Assembly: GCA_027021335.1 (NCBI GenBank)
Contig: JALUUO010000005.1
Coordinates: 1 to 64,000 of the forward strand
Length of the DNA: 64,000 bases
Direction of reading: 5' to 3'
Source: Nitrospirota bacterium
Lineage (GTDB): Bacteria; Nitrospirota; Thermodesulfovibrionia; SZUA-242
Shown here: in pieces, positions 9,215-18,785 of the stretch
Numbering within the stretch: the stretch's first letter is position 1
Layout: each line of letters starts with the position of its first letter
Notes under the pieces: model-generated
What the model saw: only the letters and a program-made list of their open reading frames with translations
What the model was told of the DNA's origin: nothing
Database searches by the model: none
Translations under genes and position numbers: made by a program

Positions 9215-11629
9215 CTATCTGTGCCTGCGCATACCTCGTCTACGACGCGTGGGCGCAGGTTCGTCGTCAACTTCTTCCACACAACCTGAATCCGCTGCAT
9301 CAATAGCGCCGTCACAGTCATTGTCCAGGCCGTCACTGCATGTGGGATCCTCAAACGGACCTTCTGTAGCACCCAGATTGACTGCTGGATTACTGTCATC
9401 GCAGTCACCGCCACATATGGTGTAACCGTCACCATCAGCGTCAAAGCCTTCATCTACATTACCGTCGCAGTTGTTGTCCTTGCCGTCACAGACTTCAGCA
9501 GCACCGGGATTAACACTTGCATCGGAATCATCACAATCAACTTCGCCACAATCTCCACCTTCAACAGCATAGCCGTCACCGTCATTATCCGTGCAGGTCA
9601 GTACACAGCTAGGATCAGCCAAGTCGGTTGCTCCGTCGCAGTCGTTATCCAGAGAGTCACTGCATGTAGGATCACCAACCGGGCCTTCTGTGCCTGGTGT
9701 ACCTGCAACACAGGTATCAACCGTAGAACCATTTACACAATCAAGAGTACCGGTTGAGGCACATTCACCAACACCACAAGTGGTATCAACAGGAACATAG
9801 TCTTCATCTGCTGTACCGTCACAGTCATCATCCAGACCGTCACAGGTAGAGTCATCGGCAGCCGGCGTACCAGGAGTACATGTATCGCTTTCTACTCCGT
9901 TGACACATGTTGTAACACCAGTTGCAGCACATTCACCAACACCACAAGTGGTATCAACAGAGACATAACCGTCATCAGCTGTGCCGCTACAGTTATTGTC
10001 TACGCCGTCACACTGGGAATCATCAGCTCCCGGATTGATCGCAGCATTATTGTCATCACAATCATCTGTTTCCGCACAGTATCCATCACCGTCATTATCC
10101 GTGCAAACACCTACACAATCTGAATCCGCAGTATCGGTTGAACCATCACAATCATTATCCAGTCCGTCACTGCATGTAGGATCACCAACCGGGCCTTCTG
10201 TGCCTGGTGTACCTTCAACACAGGTATCAACCGTAGAACCATTTACACAATCAAGAGTACCGGTTGAGGCACATTCACCAACACCACAAGTCGTAGACGG
10301 AGCAACATATCCCTCATCAGCTGTACCGTTACAGTTATTGTCCACACCGTCACAGGTTGCGTCGCTGGCGGCAGGGTTGATTGCAGCATTATTGTCATCG
10401 CAGTCACCTGATGTGGCGGTCAGCTCTGCAGCAACATAGTTGCCGGCAGGCCTTGCGCACTGTACAGTGATCGCGCCGCTTGAGTAACCGTCACCATCCA
10501 GATCGGCATACCAGGTCTGTCCCGGAAATTCCAAAGGATCGTTATCATTACAGTCATCGGTTTCAGCACAGAAGCCATCGCCATCATTATCTGTACATGT
10601 AACCGTGGTTACCGTCAACTGCCTGTTATCAAGTCCCCAATTCGTGGCATTTGGTCCCCACATCTCTAGATTACCGGCAGCAGTGGTATTCTCAGCGTAC
10701 GAATTCCAGCCCCAGTCTCCATCTTCCAGCGTAACCGTAATATCAAAGTGGTTAACCGCTGTGTTGGCTGGTGTATCGTTATAATCACACGCATCAAGAA
10801 CAGTGCCGGATAAAAGGAGAGTCGGGTTGGTATAGTTAACACATGTACGCACCAGAGGAGCATGGGCGGTTATTCCACCGTTGCTGCCTGCAGTCGGCTC
10901 CAGTACGGTAATTCTGAACGTAACATCGCTTGTATCAAATGTTGCCAAATTAGCCGGAGTATTAGAAATAACTATAGGAGGCATCCTTTGCGCACCGACC
11001 CAGACAGGCAGATTTGCAACTGTTTTCCATTCTTTCATACCGCCGGTGCCATTACCGGCATTAGTAGTATTTGCAACAGCGTCAGAGTCTATATTGTACA
11101 GATTAGTAAACGGGGCGGCACCGGGATCTGTCCTTGAACCGCTTCCAGGCGCAAAGACTGTTCCTTCCATCCACACACCCATGTAGTAACTTCTGTAAGC
11201 CGTACGGCAGAGAAGATATATGGGTGTGTCATGGGTGATAGCACCACTTTCAAGCAGAGCTCCTATCATTGCCCTTACTTCTAGGAATTCCTCAGGAGCC
11301 CCTGTACCGTTATTTAGAGTATTCCAGTACGGTATGTTGAAGGGCAACCTTGTTATTGACTCTCCAAGGGAATTAGTCTGGTTTACCGTCCACATCGGCG
11401 TACCCCTTAGAGCATCAGCGTCAGTACACGCACTTCCGACCCATGGCGGTTGACATCCATAATACTCATCCACTGAGCGCACATCAAACATGACCGCTTT
11501 AGGGTTTGCCACCAGGGCATTGTAAGTGTCAATGGCAGAGACGTTTGTAAGGGCCTGCGCCGACTGTCCCCACAACAAAAGCAAGCCTACAAGCGCCAAA
11601 AACGTTGTTGACAATTTTCCCATTCTCAT
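9215..11629 (-). CDS. Exported rhodanese-domain protein with MopE-type Asp/Cys-rich repeats
   Basis: The 804-residue product starts with a signal peptide (about 1–27, ALT after the core). A rhodanese-like domain follows (about 28–190) with an intact active-site loop CRTAYRS (Cys followed by Arg). A linker region of about 190–340 follows, then a long series of DNDGDG, CDDNN, NNCNGTADEGY and TCGVGEC repeats resembling MopE/thrombospondin type-3 metal-binding repeats, and a basic tail (RRRRGMRRHR). It is likely periplasmic or surface-exposed and binds calcium or copper. The combined sulfur-transferase/metal-repeat layout is unusual. The start ATG has GGAGG 10 nt upstream. Expression is probably sigma-54 dependent through the promoter near 12050. 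Confidence 0.8.
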   Translation of the reverse strand: MRMGKLSTTFLALVGLLLLWGQSAQALTNVSAIDTYNALVANPKAVMFDVRSVDEYYGCQPPWVGSACTDADALRGTPMWTVNQTNSLGESITRLPFNIPYWNTLNNGTGAPEEFLEVRAMIGALLESGAITHDTPIYLLCRTAYRSYYMGVWMEGTVFAPGSGSRTDPGAAPFTNLYNIDSDAVANTTNAGNGTGGMKEWKTVANLPVWVGAQRMPPIVISNTPANLATFDTSDVTFRITVLEPTAGSNGGITAHAPLVRTCVNYTNPTLLLSGTVLDACDYNDTPANTAVNHFDITVTLEDGDWGWNSYAENTTAAGNLEMWGPNATNWGLDNRQLTVTTVTCTDNDGDGFCAETDDCNDNDPLEFPGQTWYADLDGDGYSSGAITVQCARPAGNYVAAELTATSGDCDDNNAAINPAASDATCDGVDNNCNGTADEGYVAPSTTCGVGECASTGTLDCVNGSTVDTCVEGTPGTEGPVGDPTCSDGLDNDCDGSTDTADSDCVGVCTDNDGDGYCAETDDCDDNNAAINPGADDSQCDGVDNNCSGTADDGYVSVDTTCGVGECAATGVTTCVNGVESDTCTPGTPAADDSTCDGLDDDCDGTADEDYVPVDTTCGVGECASTGTLDCVNGSTVDTCVAGTPGTEGPVGDPTCSDSLDNDCDGATDLADPSCVLTCTDNDGDGYAVEGGDCGEVDCDDSDASVNPGAAEVCDGKDNNCDGNVDEGFDADGDGYTICGGDCDDSNPAVNLGATEGPFEDPTCSDGLDNDCDGAIDAADSGCVEEVDDEPAPTRRRRGMRRHR
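9656..9780 (-). repeat. 125-bp internal duplication, copy 1
   Basis: This stretch within the MopE-like gene matches 10166–10290 at 124 of 125 positions. It encodes the TCGVGECASTG repeat unit. The near identity at synonymous positions suggests recent duplication or gene conversion. Confidence 0.9.
10166..10290 (-). repeat. 125-bp internal duplication, copy 2
   Basis: This is the partner of 9656–9780, in the same orientation 510 bp away. The only difference seen is a G/T change in the codon giving Ala in one copy and Glu in the other. Confidence 0.9.
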
Positions 11630-12041
11630 AATAATTTAACCTCCGGTGTAAAAATTTTAGGTTGTAACTGGTTTGGTAACGGTTTGTTCAAGTAAGCCGG
11701 AAGAGGTTTTCGGGGTTCTACCCGAATCGCCCCCGCCTCCTTTATAAGATAAACCGTCAGGTTAACTTCAGTGTTTAAACTTTCCTTTTTAACTTGAGTA
11801 AAAAACATTTAAGTAGCTTAATTTTTAATCGCCTTTACTACGTTATCACCTCCTTGCTTGAATAGTTGGCATTTGTTAAAACATCACATTTATCAGATCG
11901 TTAAAAATACTTAAAATTTACTTTTTTAATAATATTTTTTAATAATAACATTAAATCTAAATATCAGTCAAATGCTCACCAGCGCCAAGTGCGAAAGTAT
12001 TTTAAACCAAATTTAAATGCCATAAATGCCACAATAATACA

Positions 12042-12057
12042 AGCAACACCCGTGCCA
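12042..12057 (-). promoter_or_regulatory. Sigma-54 (-24/-12) promoter for the MopE-like gene
   Basis: The minus strand reads TTGGCACGGGTGTTGCTT, matching the sigma-54 consensus with correct spacing (TGGCAC, 5 nt, TTGCT). It points toward the gene starting at 11629, giving a predicted leader of about 400 nt. Consensus knowledge is established; use of the site is inferred. Confidence 0.82.
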
Positions 12058-12063
12058 ACCATG

Positions 12064-12076
12064 TAACATATTGATA
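12064..12076 (-). promoter_or_regulatory. IHF consensus site between promoter and enhancers
   Basis: The minus strand reads TATCAATATGTTA, an exact match to WATCARNNNNTTR. It lies between the -24/-12 element and the first enhancer-like motif, the usual place for DNA bending by IHF at sigma-54 promoters. An IHF alpha gene is present at 55434. Confidence 0.6.
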
Positions 12077-12118
12077 TATAAGTTTTTTATCAAACTTAAT
12101 ATTTTAAAAACACAAAAA

Positions 12119-12403
12119 GTGTAAATTTTTCCGACAGCTACTTTAATTAAATATTTATTCTTATAAAACAATATATTACAGGAACAACATAAAAAAGATG
12201 CTTAATAAATAGGCAATATTTTGTGATATTCAAAGAAATACAACAAAAAAAGTGTAAAAAAAACTGACATAAAATTTTTATTATTATTTATTCTTATAAA
12301 ACAATAAGTTGCAAAAACAGGTCTTCTGACTTGCCTAAAAAATAGACATTTTGCAGTGAACTCAAGTAAAACATAGACAAAAAATCGTAAAATTTTCCAA
12401 CAG
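12119..12403. repeat. Three enhancer-like motifs in a degenerate 133-bp tandem repeat
   Basis: Motif copies begin at 12119 (GTGTAAATTTTTCCGACAG), 12252 (GTGTAAAAAAAACTGACAT) and 12385 (TCGTAAAATTTTCCAACAG), spaced exactly 133 bp apart. Copies 1 and 2 also share TTTATTCTTATAAAACAATA at the same offset, so the whole period is repeated. On the minus strand the motif reads TGTCGGAAAAATTTACAC and lies about 60–350 bp upstream of the sigma-54 promoter. I infer upstream activating sites for an enhancer-binding protein. Confidence 0.72.
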
Positions 12404-12488
12404 TTTTATTCTTGCGGCATCTGGGTACCAACCAGATATAAAAAAATGGCCGCTATAAAAACAAAGTTATCCTTGTCCTTAAATACTA

Positions 12489-15400
12489 GTGGTGAATAAT
12501 CTATCAAATCGGAATGAAACCTGGCAGTTCGCCATTGACCGGGGCGGCACATTTACCGATATTATCGGCATTTCTTCTGAAGGCAACCTTCATACGATAA
12601 AATTGCTATCAAAATCAAACCAATATGAAGACGCTGTTGTGGAGGGCATAAGACGGGTGCTTGGTATCACACCGGAAGATTCAATTCCCCAGGAAAGGGT
12701 CAAGAGTATTCGCATGGGCACTACCGTGGCCACAAACGCGCTTCTTGAACGTAAAGGCGAACCACCGGCTCTTCTTATCACCCGTGGATTCAGGGATTTA
12801 ATCGAGATAGGTCACCAGGCAAGACCGGATCTATTCTCAATTATTATTAAAAAACCCAAAATGCTTTACTGCAAGGTCATCGAAGTAACGGAACGTATCG
12901 GAGCCGATGGAAGCATAATCACTCCTCTGGATGAAGATGCTGTTTACTCCAAACTTATCCGCCTTAAAGATGCAGGCATCACGTCTGTGTCCATAGCGCT
13001 CATTCATGCATGGAAAAACCCGGTTCATGAAAAGGCCATTGCCGCTGCTGCAAGAAAGCTCGGCTTTTTTACTCAAGTCTCGGTCTCTTACGAAATAATG
13101 CCTGTTATAAATATGCTCGGCCGGAGCCAGACTACCCTTGTTGATGCATACTTGAGCCCGGTTCTAAAAACGTATGTTGATCTTGTTCGTAAATCCACCG
13201 GAGATATCAGGCTTCAGTTTATGCAGAGTTCAGGCGGACTTACAGAGGCACACAGGTTTACCGGAAAAGACGCGATTATTTCCGGCCCGGCCGGAGGCGT
13301 CGTGGGTTGTGCTGCCATAGCCGAAGCTCACAGAATAAAAGAGGTAATAGGATTTGACATGGGCGGCACATCTACCGATGTATGCCGCTACGACGGATAT
13401 TTCGAGCGCGTATTCGAGAACACCACCGGCGGAATATCCTTTCAGGCTCCCATGTTGAACGTGGTGACGGTTGCCGCGGGCGGCGGCTCTATTGCCTGGT
13501 TTGACGGCAGGAAACTAAACGTGGGGCCGGAATCCGCCGGTGCAGACCCTGGCCCGGCCTGCTATGGCCTTGGCGGTCCGCTGACACTTACAGATGCTAA
13601 CCTGATTGCTGGAAGGCTGCTGCCTGAGCACTTTCCAAAAGAGTTCGGCCCTGGCGGAAATCAGCCCCTTCAGGTTGATGCGGCTCGGCGTAGGTTCGAG
13701 GAGATAACAGGCGAAATCAACCAAGCGCTTACCGAATCAATGAATCCTGAGTCTGTTGCGCTCGGATTCATACGAATCGCCAATGAAAAAATGTGCCGCC
13801 CAATAAAGCAGATTTCGATTTCCAGGGGCCTGGATATCCGAAATCACGCTTTAATCTGCTTTGGCGGAGCTGGCGGACAGCACGCATGCGCTATTGCAAA
13901 AATACTCGGAATCCGCAAGATACTTATCCATCCACTGGCAGGGCTTCTCTCCGCATATGGCATAGCAACAGCTGACCAGATCAGAACCGCTTCCGAATCA
14001 GTGCTTGAAATTCTAACCCCGGACTCACTTGCAAGGATACAAAAGCGATTTGATGAGTTGGCTGAACCACTTAAAATCGAGCTTAAAAAATTTGGAGTAC
14101 CGCCCCGGGAGATAAAAGCCAGAAAAAGCCTGGATCTGCGCCCGCTTGGAACTGACAGCGCTTTGAACATATTCTGTGGAGAGACTTCAGAAAGTGAAAA
14201 AAAACCGGCAAAGGATAGAGAGAGCTTTTATAAAACAGATGAAAAGCACCTTGGTGAAATTATAGAGAGTTTTCATAAAACACATAAAAGATATTTCGGT
14301 TTTGTTCCGGATAACGTGCCGGTGGAGGCGGTAACCCTCCGGGTCGAAGTTATAGGAGGCTCCGGCCTGATAAAGCGGATTAAAAAAACTGCTGCCGGGG
14401 CCACCGCACAATCTGCCGCTGAGCCATTAAAAATATGCCGGACCTGGTTTGAAGAGGGATTGCTGGACACACCTGTCTACCTACGGAAAGACCTGCCGCC
14501 GGCAGTCAAAGTCAAAGGCCCGGCCATGGTTGTCGAGGCGTATTCGACTATTGTTGTGGAACCGGAGTTCGAATTTTTCTTGGAAAAGGAAACCGGAGTT
14601 CTGATCATCGAGCCTATAGTGAAAAATCCGACCAAATTTAAACATGGTTTAAACGGGGTAAAATGTGACCCGGTTATGCTAGAGGTCTTCAATAATCTTT
14701 TTATGAGTGTCGCCGAACAGATGGGAACTACTCTTGCACAAACAGCTCATTCAACCAATATAAAAGAACGTCTCGATTTCTCCTGTGCAGTATTTGATTC
14801 GAAGGGAAATCTTGTCGCCAACGCACCCCACATACCCGTACACCTGGGCGCTATGGGAGAATCGGTTAAGGCGGTTATCGCCGAACGCACAGGCCGTATG
14901 CAGCCCGGTGATGTCTACGTGACAAACAATCCGTACAAGGGAGGTTCCCACCTGCCGGATATTACCGTTATTTCTCCGGTCTTCGACATACACGGCCAAC
15001 TTAACTTCTTTACAGCCAGTCGTGGACATCACGCTGATATCGGTGGGATATCTCCGGGATCCATGCCGCCTGGAGCCAGACTTCTTGAGGAAGAGGGAGT
15101 GGTGTTGGACAACAAGCTTCTGGTGCGGGATGGAAAATTCAACGAACGGGAAATACGTAGCATACTGTCTTCCGGTCCTTACCCGGCCCGCAATATTGAT
15201 GAACGCATTTCAGACCTTAGAAGCCAGGTAGCGGCAAATCAGGCAGGCATCCGGGAGCTGACAACCCTTATAAAAAATTACGGGATCGGCACAGTTCAAG
15301 CATATATGTTGTATATCCGGCAGAACGCCGCACAGGCCATGGGAGATGCTCTTCTGGAGTTTGTTCGGGATCAACCGGTTTTCGAGTCGTCATTTGAAGA

Positions 15401-16238
15401 TTCTCTGGATAACGGAGAGGCGGTAAAGGTACGTATTAGGATTGAGCGCGGCGGTAAAGCTTCCGGGGGTCTTCCAGCAGCAGTAGTGGACTTCACCGGC
15501 ACCGCCCCTCAGCTTGACGGAAATCTAAACGCACCGCTCGCTGTTACAAGGTCGGCCGTGCTTTACGTATTTCGAACTCTTATCCACCGGGATATACCGC
15601 TTAATGAGGGTTGCATGCAGCCGATCAAGCTTATCGTACCGGATGGATGCCTGCTTAACCCCAGGCACGGAGCTGCGGTGGGCGGCGGTAATGTAGAGAC
15701 ATCGCAGCGTATAGTCGACGTGCTTTACGGAGCCCTTGGAGTTGCCGCTGCGTCGCAAGGCACAATGAACAATTTTTTATTTGGCAAAACAGACGGAAGC
15801 GGCCGGCAGTACTACGAAACCATAGGCGGCGGCTCAGGAGCCGTAGAAGGGAATGCGGGAGCCTCGGCAGTCCAGGTGCATATGACCAACACACGCATCA
15901 CCGACCCGGAGGTTCTCGAACACCGGTATCCGGAGGTACTCATTGAACGTTTCGAAATAAGAAGAGGCTCTGGAGGTGCCGGGAGGTACCGGGGCGGAGA
16001 CGGCGTTATTCGATCAATCCGCTTTTTAAAGCCCAGGGAGGTAACAATACTTTCGCAACGGAGAGTCAGCCGGCCTTACGGCCTCAAAGGTGGAAGTGCC
16101 GGACAAAAAGGGCAGAACCTTCTTGTCAAAACTGACGGCACCATCCGGAAACTGGGCGGTAAAACCACGCTAAAAATACAGGCCGGAGAAACTGTGGTGA
16201 TAAAAACACCCGGCGGTGGTGGCTTTGGGAAAACATGA
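12489..16238 (+). CDS. Fused hydantoinase/oxoprolinase (HyuA-HyuB type)
   Basis: The 1249-residue protein joins a HyuA-like half (about 1–710; N-terminal nucleotide-binding [21 protein letters not shown]) to a HyuB-like half (about 720–1245; [34 protein letters not shown]). The length and fusion match ATP-dependent 5-oxoprolinase, which opens 5-oxoproline to glutamate. Related enzymes act on hydantoins or acetone, so the substrate is uncertain. The ORF opens with tandem GTG codons and no Shine-Dalgarno, making the exact start doubtful. It stands alone between divergent and convergent neighbours. Confidence 0.85.
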   Translation: MVNNLSNRNETWQFAIDRGGTFTDIIGISSEGNLHTIKLLSKSNQYEDAVVEGIRRVLGITPEDSIPQERVKSIRMGTTVATNALLERKGEPPALLITRGFRDLIEIGHQARPDLFSIIIKKPKMLYCKVIEVTERIGADGSIITPLDEDAVYSKLIRLKDAGITSVSIALIHAWKNPVHEKAIAAAARKLGFFTQVSVSYEIMPVINMLGRSQTTLVDAYLSPVLKTYVDLVRKSTGDIRLQFMQSSGGLTEAHRFTGKDAIISGPAGGVVGCAAIAEAHRIKEVIGFDMGGTSTDVCRYDGYFERVFENTTGGISFQAPMLNVVTVAAGGGSIAWFDGRKLNVGPESAGADPGPACYGLGGPLTLTDANLIAGRLLPEHFPKEFGPGGNQPLQVDAARRRFEEITGEINQALTESMNPESVALGFIRIANEKMCRPIKQISISRGLDIRNHALICFGGAGGQHACAIAKILGIRKILIHPLAGLLSAYGIATADQIRTASESVLEILTPDSLARIQKRFDELAEPLKIELKKFGVPPREIKARKSLDLRPLGTDSALNIFCGETSESEKKPAKDRESFYKTDEKHLGEIIESFHKTHKRYFGFVPDNVPVEAVTLRVEVIGGSGLIKRIKKTAAGATAQSAAEPLKICRTWFEEGLLDTPVYLRKDLPPAVKVKGPAMVVEAYSTIVVEPEFEFFLEKETGVLIIEPIVKNPTKFKHGLNGVKCDPVMLEVFNNLFMSVAEQMGTTLAQTAHSTNIKERLDFSCAVFDSKGNLVANAPHIPVHLGAMGESVKAVIAERTGRMQPGDVYVTNNPYKGGSHLPDITVISPVFDIHGQLNFFTASRGHHADIGGISPGSMPPGARLLEEEGVVLDNKLLVRDGKFNEREIRSILSSGPYPARNIDERISDLRSQVAANQAGIRELTTLIKNYGIGTVQAYMLYIRQNAAQAMGDALLEFVRDQPVFESSFEDSLDNGEAVKVRIRIERGGKASGGLPAAVVDFTGTAPQLDGNLNAPLAVTRSAVLYVFRTLIHRDIPLNEGCMQPIKLIVPDGCLLNPRHGAAVGGGNVETSQRIVDVLYGALGVAAASQGTMNNFLFGKTDGSGRQYYETIGGGSGAVEGNAGASAVQVHMTNTRITDPEVLEHRYPEVLIERFEIRRGSGGAGRYRGGDGVIRSIRFLKPREVTILSQRRVSRPYGLKGGSAGQKGQNLLVKTDGTIRKLGGKTTLKIQAGETVVIKTPGGGGFGKT

Positions 16239-16306
16239 AAAAATATAAAAAGTTTAAAACCCTTCTAAAATTCTAAAAACAGACTAAACGATCTGCCGCA
16301 TTTCAT

Positions 16307-17704
16307 TCAGGTCTGCTCAAACCTGCCGGGTTTTGTGATATTAAACAGCAGTTTCTCCGCAGTGCCGTAGGCGTTTGTTACACAATCGTTCAACGAGACA
16401 CCTTTATAGGCATTTCCGGTAAGTATCAGTCCCGGATACTTTTTAATAAGCGTTTTTTCTATCTCTTCAAGACAAGCTGCATGCCCGACCACGTATTGAG
16501 GGATAGCCTTTTCATGGCGGTAAACCCTGGCGAAGTCCGGATCAGCATCCAGGTTCATAATATCCTTGAGTTCAGCCCTTACAAGATCAATAACCTGTTC
16601 GTCCGGCAACATTGCAAGGTTTGAGTTCCTTGCTCCACCCACCATGCTTCTAAGCAGCACATACCCTTCCGGCGCTCTGTTTGGAAATATACTCGTCTCC
16701 CAAAGTGTACCCAGCACTTTCCTGTTTTCTTTTGACGGTATCAGGAAACCAAAACCATCCAGGTCATGGCGCATCTTATCCTTCCGGTAAGCAAGAGAAC
16801 ATACCGACACAGGCGGGTAAGGTATTTCAACAAGCATATGCGATATTTCAGGAGCGATGTCCCGCAAAATTTCGGCTTGGGCATGTGCGGGAGCCGCCAA
16901 TATGACTTGATCGGCCTCTTCGCTATAACCATTCGCGGTATGAACTGCATATCGTTCTTTGCTGCGAGAAATAGAGGCGACTGGCATAGATATCTTAAGC
17001 CTGTCACCCAATCTTATAGCCAGAGCAGATATCAAAACCTGCATTCCGTCAGCAAAGGATGTAAGCTTTCCTCCTGGTGCTGCGCTTGGCTTGTCCGTTT
17101 TTTTTTCTTTTTTCGCTTTGGCTTGAAGTTTTATAAGCCCTTTTATAAGACTGCCGTACTGCGCCTCGATTTCATGTATGCGGGGAAAACAGCTTTTAAG
17201 GCTGAGTTTTGTCGCATCTCCGGCATATATACCGCTGGCCATCGGATCTATCAGTTTTTCAAAGGCCTCGCGGCCAAGCCTTCTGGTTGCAAACTCGGCA
17301 AGTGTTTCATCGCTTTTTTTGCCCAGGGGCGCAAATATCTCATACAAAATACGCAAACGTCCCGGCAGACTAAGGAGGCTGGATTTAAAAAAGTCAGGCG
17401 GAGATTCAGGCAACCTCTGCAATCTGCCCTCGGAGTAGATATAACGCTTTCTGGATGTATCAAAACTTCTAAGAAGACTAAGCTCAAGGCCGGATGAAAG
17501 TTCCAGTGTTTTTGGCTTATTATCCAGAAACCCCGGAACTCCGCTTTCGCATAAAAACCCTTCCGGTGTTTTATCTGTACGAATTTTTCCTCCGGGTCGT
17601 TCGGAAGATTCATATACCATCAACTCCAGGCCGGGGTCGCGCTCAAGCAAGGCATAAGCCGTGCTAAGCCCTGAAATTCCGGCTCCTACGATAATAATCT
17701 TCAA
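16307..17704 (-). CDS. hemG: Protoporphyrinogen/coproporphyrinogen oxidase (HemG/HemY/CgoX family)
   Basis: An FAD-binding amine-oxidase-type fold is seen: Rossmann GAGISGLSTAY at residue 7, ERPGGKIRT, and a C-terminal GNAYKGVSLNDCV region. At 465 residues it fits oxygen-using porphyrinogen oxidases. These oxidise protoporphyrinogen IX or coproporphyrinogen III, and sequence alone does not tell which. Translation appears to begin at a TTG (MKIIIVGAG), 20 bp after the hemE stop. It is the last gene of the run AhbD-like, hemE, hemG. Confidence 0.85.
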   Translation of the reverse strand: MKIIIVGAGISGLSTAYALLERDPGLELMVYESSERPGGKIRTDKTPEGFLCESGVPGFLDNKPKTLELSSGLELSLLRSFDTSRKRYIYSEGRLQRLPESPPDFFKSSLLSLPGRLRILYEIFAPLGKKSDETLAEFATRRLGREAFEKLIDPMASGIYAGDATKLSLKSCFPRIHEIEAQYGSLIKGLIKLQAKAKKEKKTDKPSAAPGGKLTSFADGMQVLISALAIRLGDRLKISMPVASISRSKERYAVHTANGYSEEADQVILAAPAHAQAEILRDIAPEISHMLVEIPYPPVSVCSLAYRKDKMRHDLDGFGFLIPSKENRKVLGTLWETSIFPNRAPEGYVLLRSMVGGARNSNLAMLPDEQVIDLVRAELKDIMNLDADPDFARVYRHEKAIPQYVVGHAACLEEIEKTLIKKYPGLILTGNAYKGVSLNDCVTNAYGTAEKLLFNITKPGRFEQT

Positions 17705-17724
17705 CTATTGCCGTCCGGTTTTTC

Positions 17725-18768
17725 CTAAGCCCCTTTTTTCCGGCTCATCTTATGCACCATTTCGACAAGAGCGATAGCATTTTCACGAGGCGTTGCCGGC
17801 AAAATACCATGGCCGAGATTAAATATATGTCCGGGTTGTCCACCAGCCTTCTTCAGAATATCCCGAACCCTCTTTTTTAATTCATCCTGAGGAAGAAACA
17901 AAGTACAGGGGTCTAGATTTCCCTGAACCGCCACCTTGTTACCAAGCTGCTGCCAGGCAGTGTCAAGATCATGCCGCCAGTCCAGGCCGATAACCGTGGA
18001 ACCGGCTTTTTGCATGAGATCCAGTATAGTGGCGCTACCGTTTATGTAGTATATTACCGGCACCTTAGGGTGTTTTTTCTTAACATAGGATATCGCCTTC
18101 TTGATATATGGAAGAGCGTATCTGCTGTAGTCCTTGCGGGATAAAAGACCAGCCCATGTATCGAAAAACTGCACAGCCTGCACACCGGCCCTTATCTGGG
18201 CATCGGCGTAAACCGAGATGGTTTCAGTGATCTTTTCCATGAGCGCAGTGAAGATATGCGGCGCCTGGAACATCAGCCTTTTGGCTCCGGAGTAGTCCTT
18301 GGAGGTTTCTCCCTCGATCATATAGCAAGCCAGGGTAAAAGGAGCTCCGCAAAATCCTATAAGCGGCACCTTCCCCTCGAGTTCACCTCTTAAAATCCGT
18401 ATAGATTCAAGCACAAAAGGCAGATCGTCTTCAGGATCAGGCACACCCAGTCTCTCTACAGCCTGCATGGATGTTACCGGTGGATCCAAGACCGGCCCCT
18501 TGCCTTTAATGAACTGAAGCTTCATGCCCATTTTCTCCACGGGCGTAAGGATATCCGAAAACAGAATCGCGGCATCAACGTCAAGAATTCTAACAGGCTG
18601 TAACGTGACATCAACAGTGAGGTCCGGGGTTTTGCATACAGTCAGAAAGTCGGCGGTTTTCTGTATGTCCCGGTACTCCTGCAGATACCTGCCTGCCTGA
18701 CGCATAATCCATACAGGGGTATAGTCTGTCTCCTGCATGCGGCATGCTTTTAAAAACTGGTCATTCAT
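17725..18768 (-). CDS. hemE: Uroporphyrinogen III decarboxylase
   Basis: The 347-residue protein has family hallmarks: PVWIMRQAGRYLQEYR near residue 20, FSDILTPVEKMG, GFCGAPFTLACYMIEG, and FNLGHGILPATP near the C-terminus. HemE decarboxylates uroporphyrinogen III to coproporphyrinogen III in the cytoplasm. GGAGG lies 9 nt before the ATG. It is sandwiched between an AhbD-like radical SAM gene (17 bp upstream) and hemG, so all three likely form one heme operon. Confidence 0.95.
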   Translation of the reverse strand: MNDQFLKACRMQETDYTPVWIMRQAGRYLQEYRDIQKTADFLTVCKTPDLTVDVTLQPVRILDVDAAILFSDILTPVEKMGMKLQFIKGKGPVLDPPVTSMQAVERLGVPDPEDDLPFVLESIRILRGELEGKVPLIGFCGAPFTLACYMIEGETSKDYSGAKRLMFQAPHIFTALMEKITETISVYADAQIRAGVQAVQFFDTWAGLLSRKDYSRYALPYIKKAISYVKKKHPKVPVIYYINGSATILDLMQKAGSTVIGLDWRHDLDTAWQQLGNKVAVQGNLDPCTLFLPQDELKKRVRDILKKAGGQPGHIFNLGHGILPATPRENAIALVEMVHKMSRKKGA

Positions 18769-18785
18769 TATATAAAACCTCCAAT

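Larger units (their letters stand above)
11630..12488. other. 859-bp AT-rich intergenic regulatory region
   Basis: There is no credible gene here. Reading leftward it contains three enhancer-like motifs, an IHF consensus site, a sigma-54 promoter and a leader of about 400 nt for the MopE-like gene. The leader contains a small inverted repeat at 11709–11726 (TTCGGG…CCCGAA) and an isolated AAGGAGGTGAT at about 11845 that is not followed by a usable start codon. No clear promoter or ribosome site for the plus-strand gene at 12489 could be assigned. Confidence 0.75.

Noticed and set aside
9591-10439. Long plus-strand ORFs over the repeat gene
   Set aside because: They are complements of the biased Asp/Cys-rich repeat codons, not genes.
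11626-11808. A 60-codon ORF whose stop overlaps the MopE-like start (ATGA)
   Set aside because: It has no ribosome site, signal or recognisable domain. Its 3' end is the Shine-Dalgarno region of the next gene. It may be a chance leader ORF, so I do not list it.
12061-12480. AT-rich repeats as a replication origin or CRISPR leader
   Set aside because: No DnaA boxes or dnaA/dnaN neighbours and no spacers are seen. The 133-bp period and motif fit enhancer duplication better.
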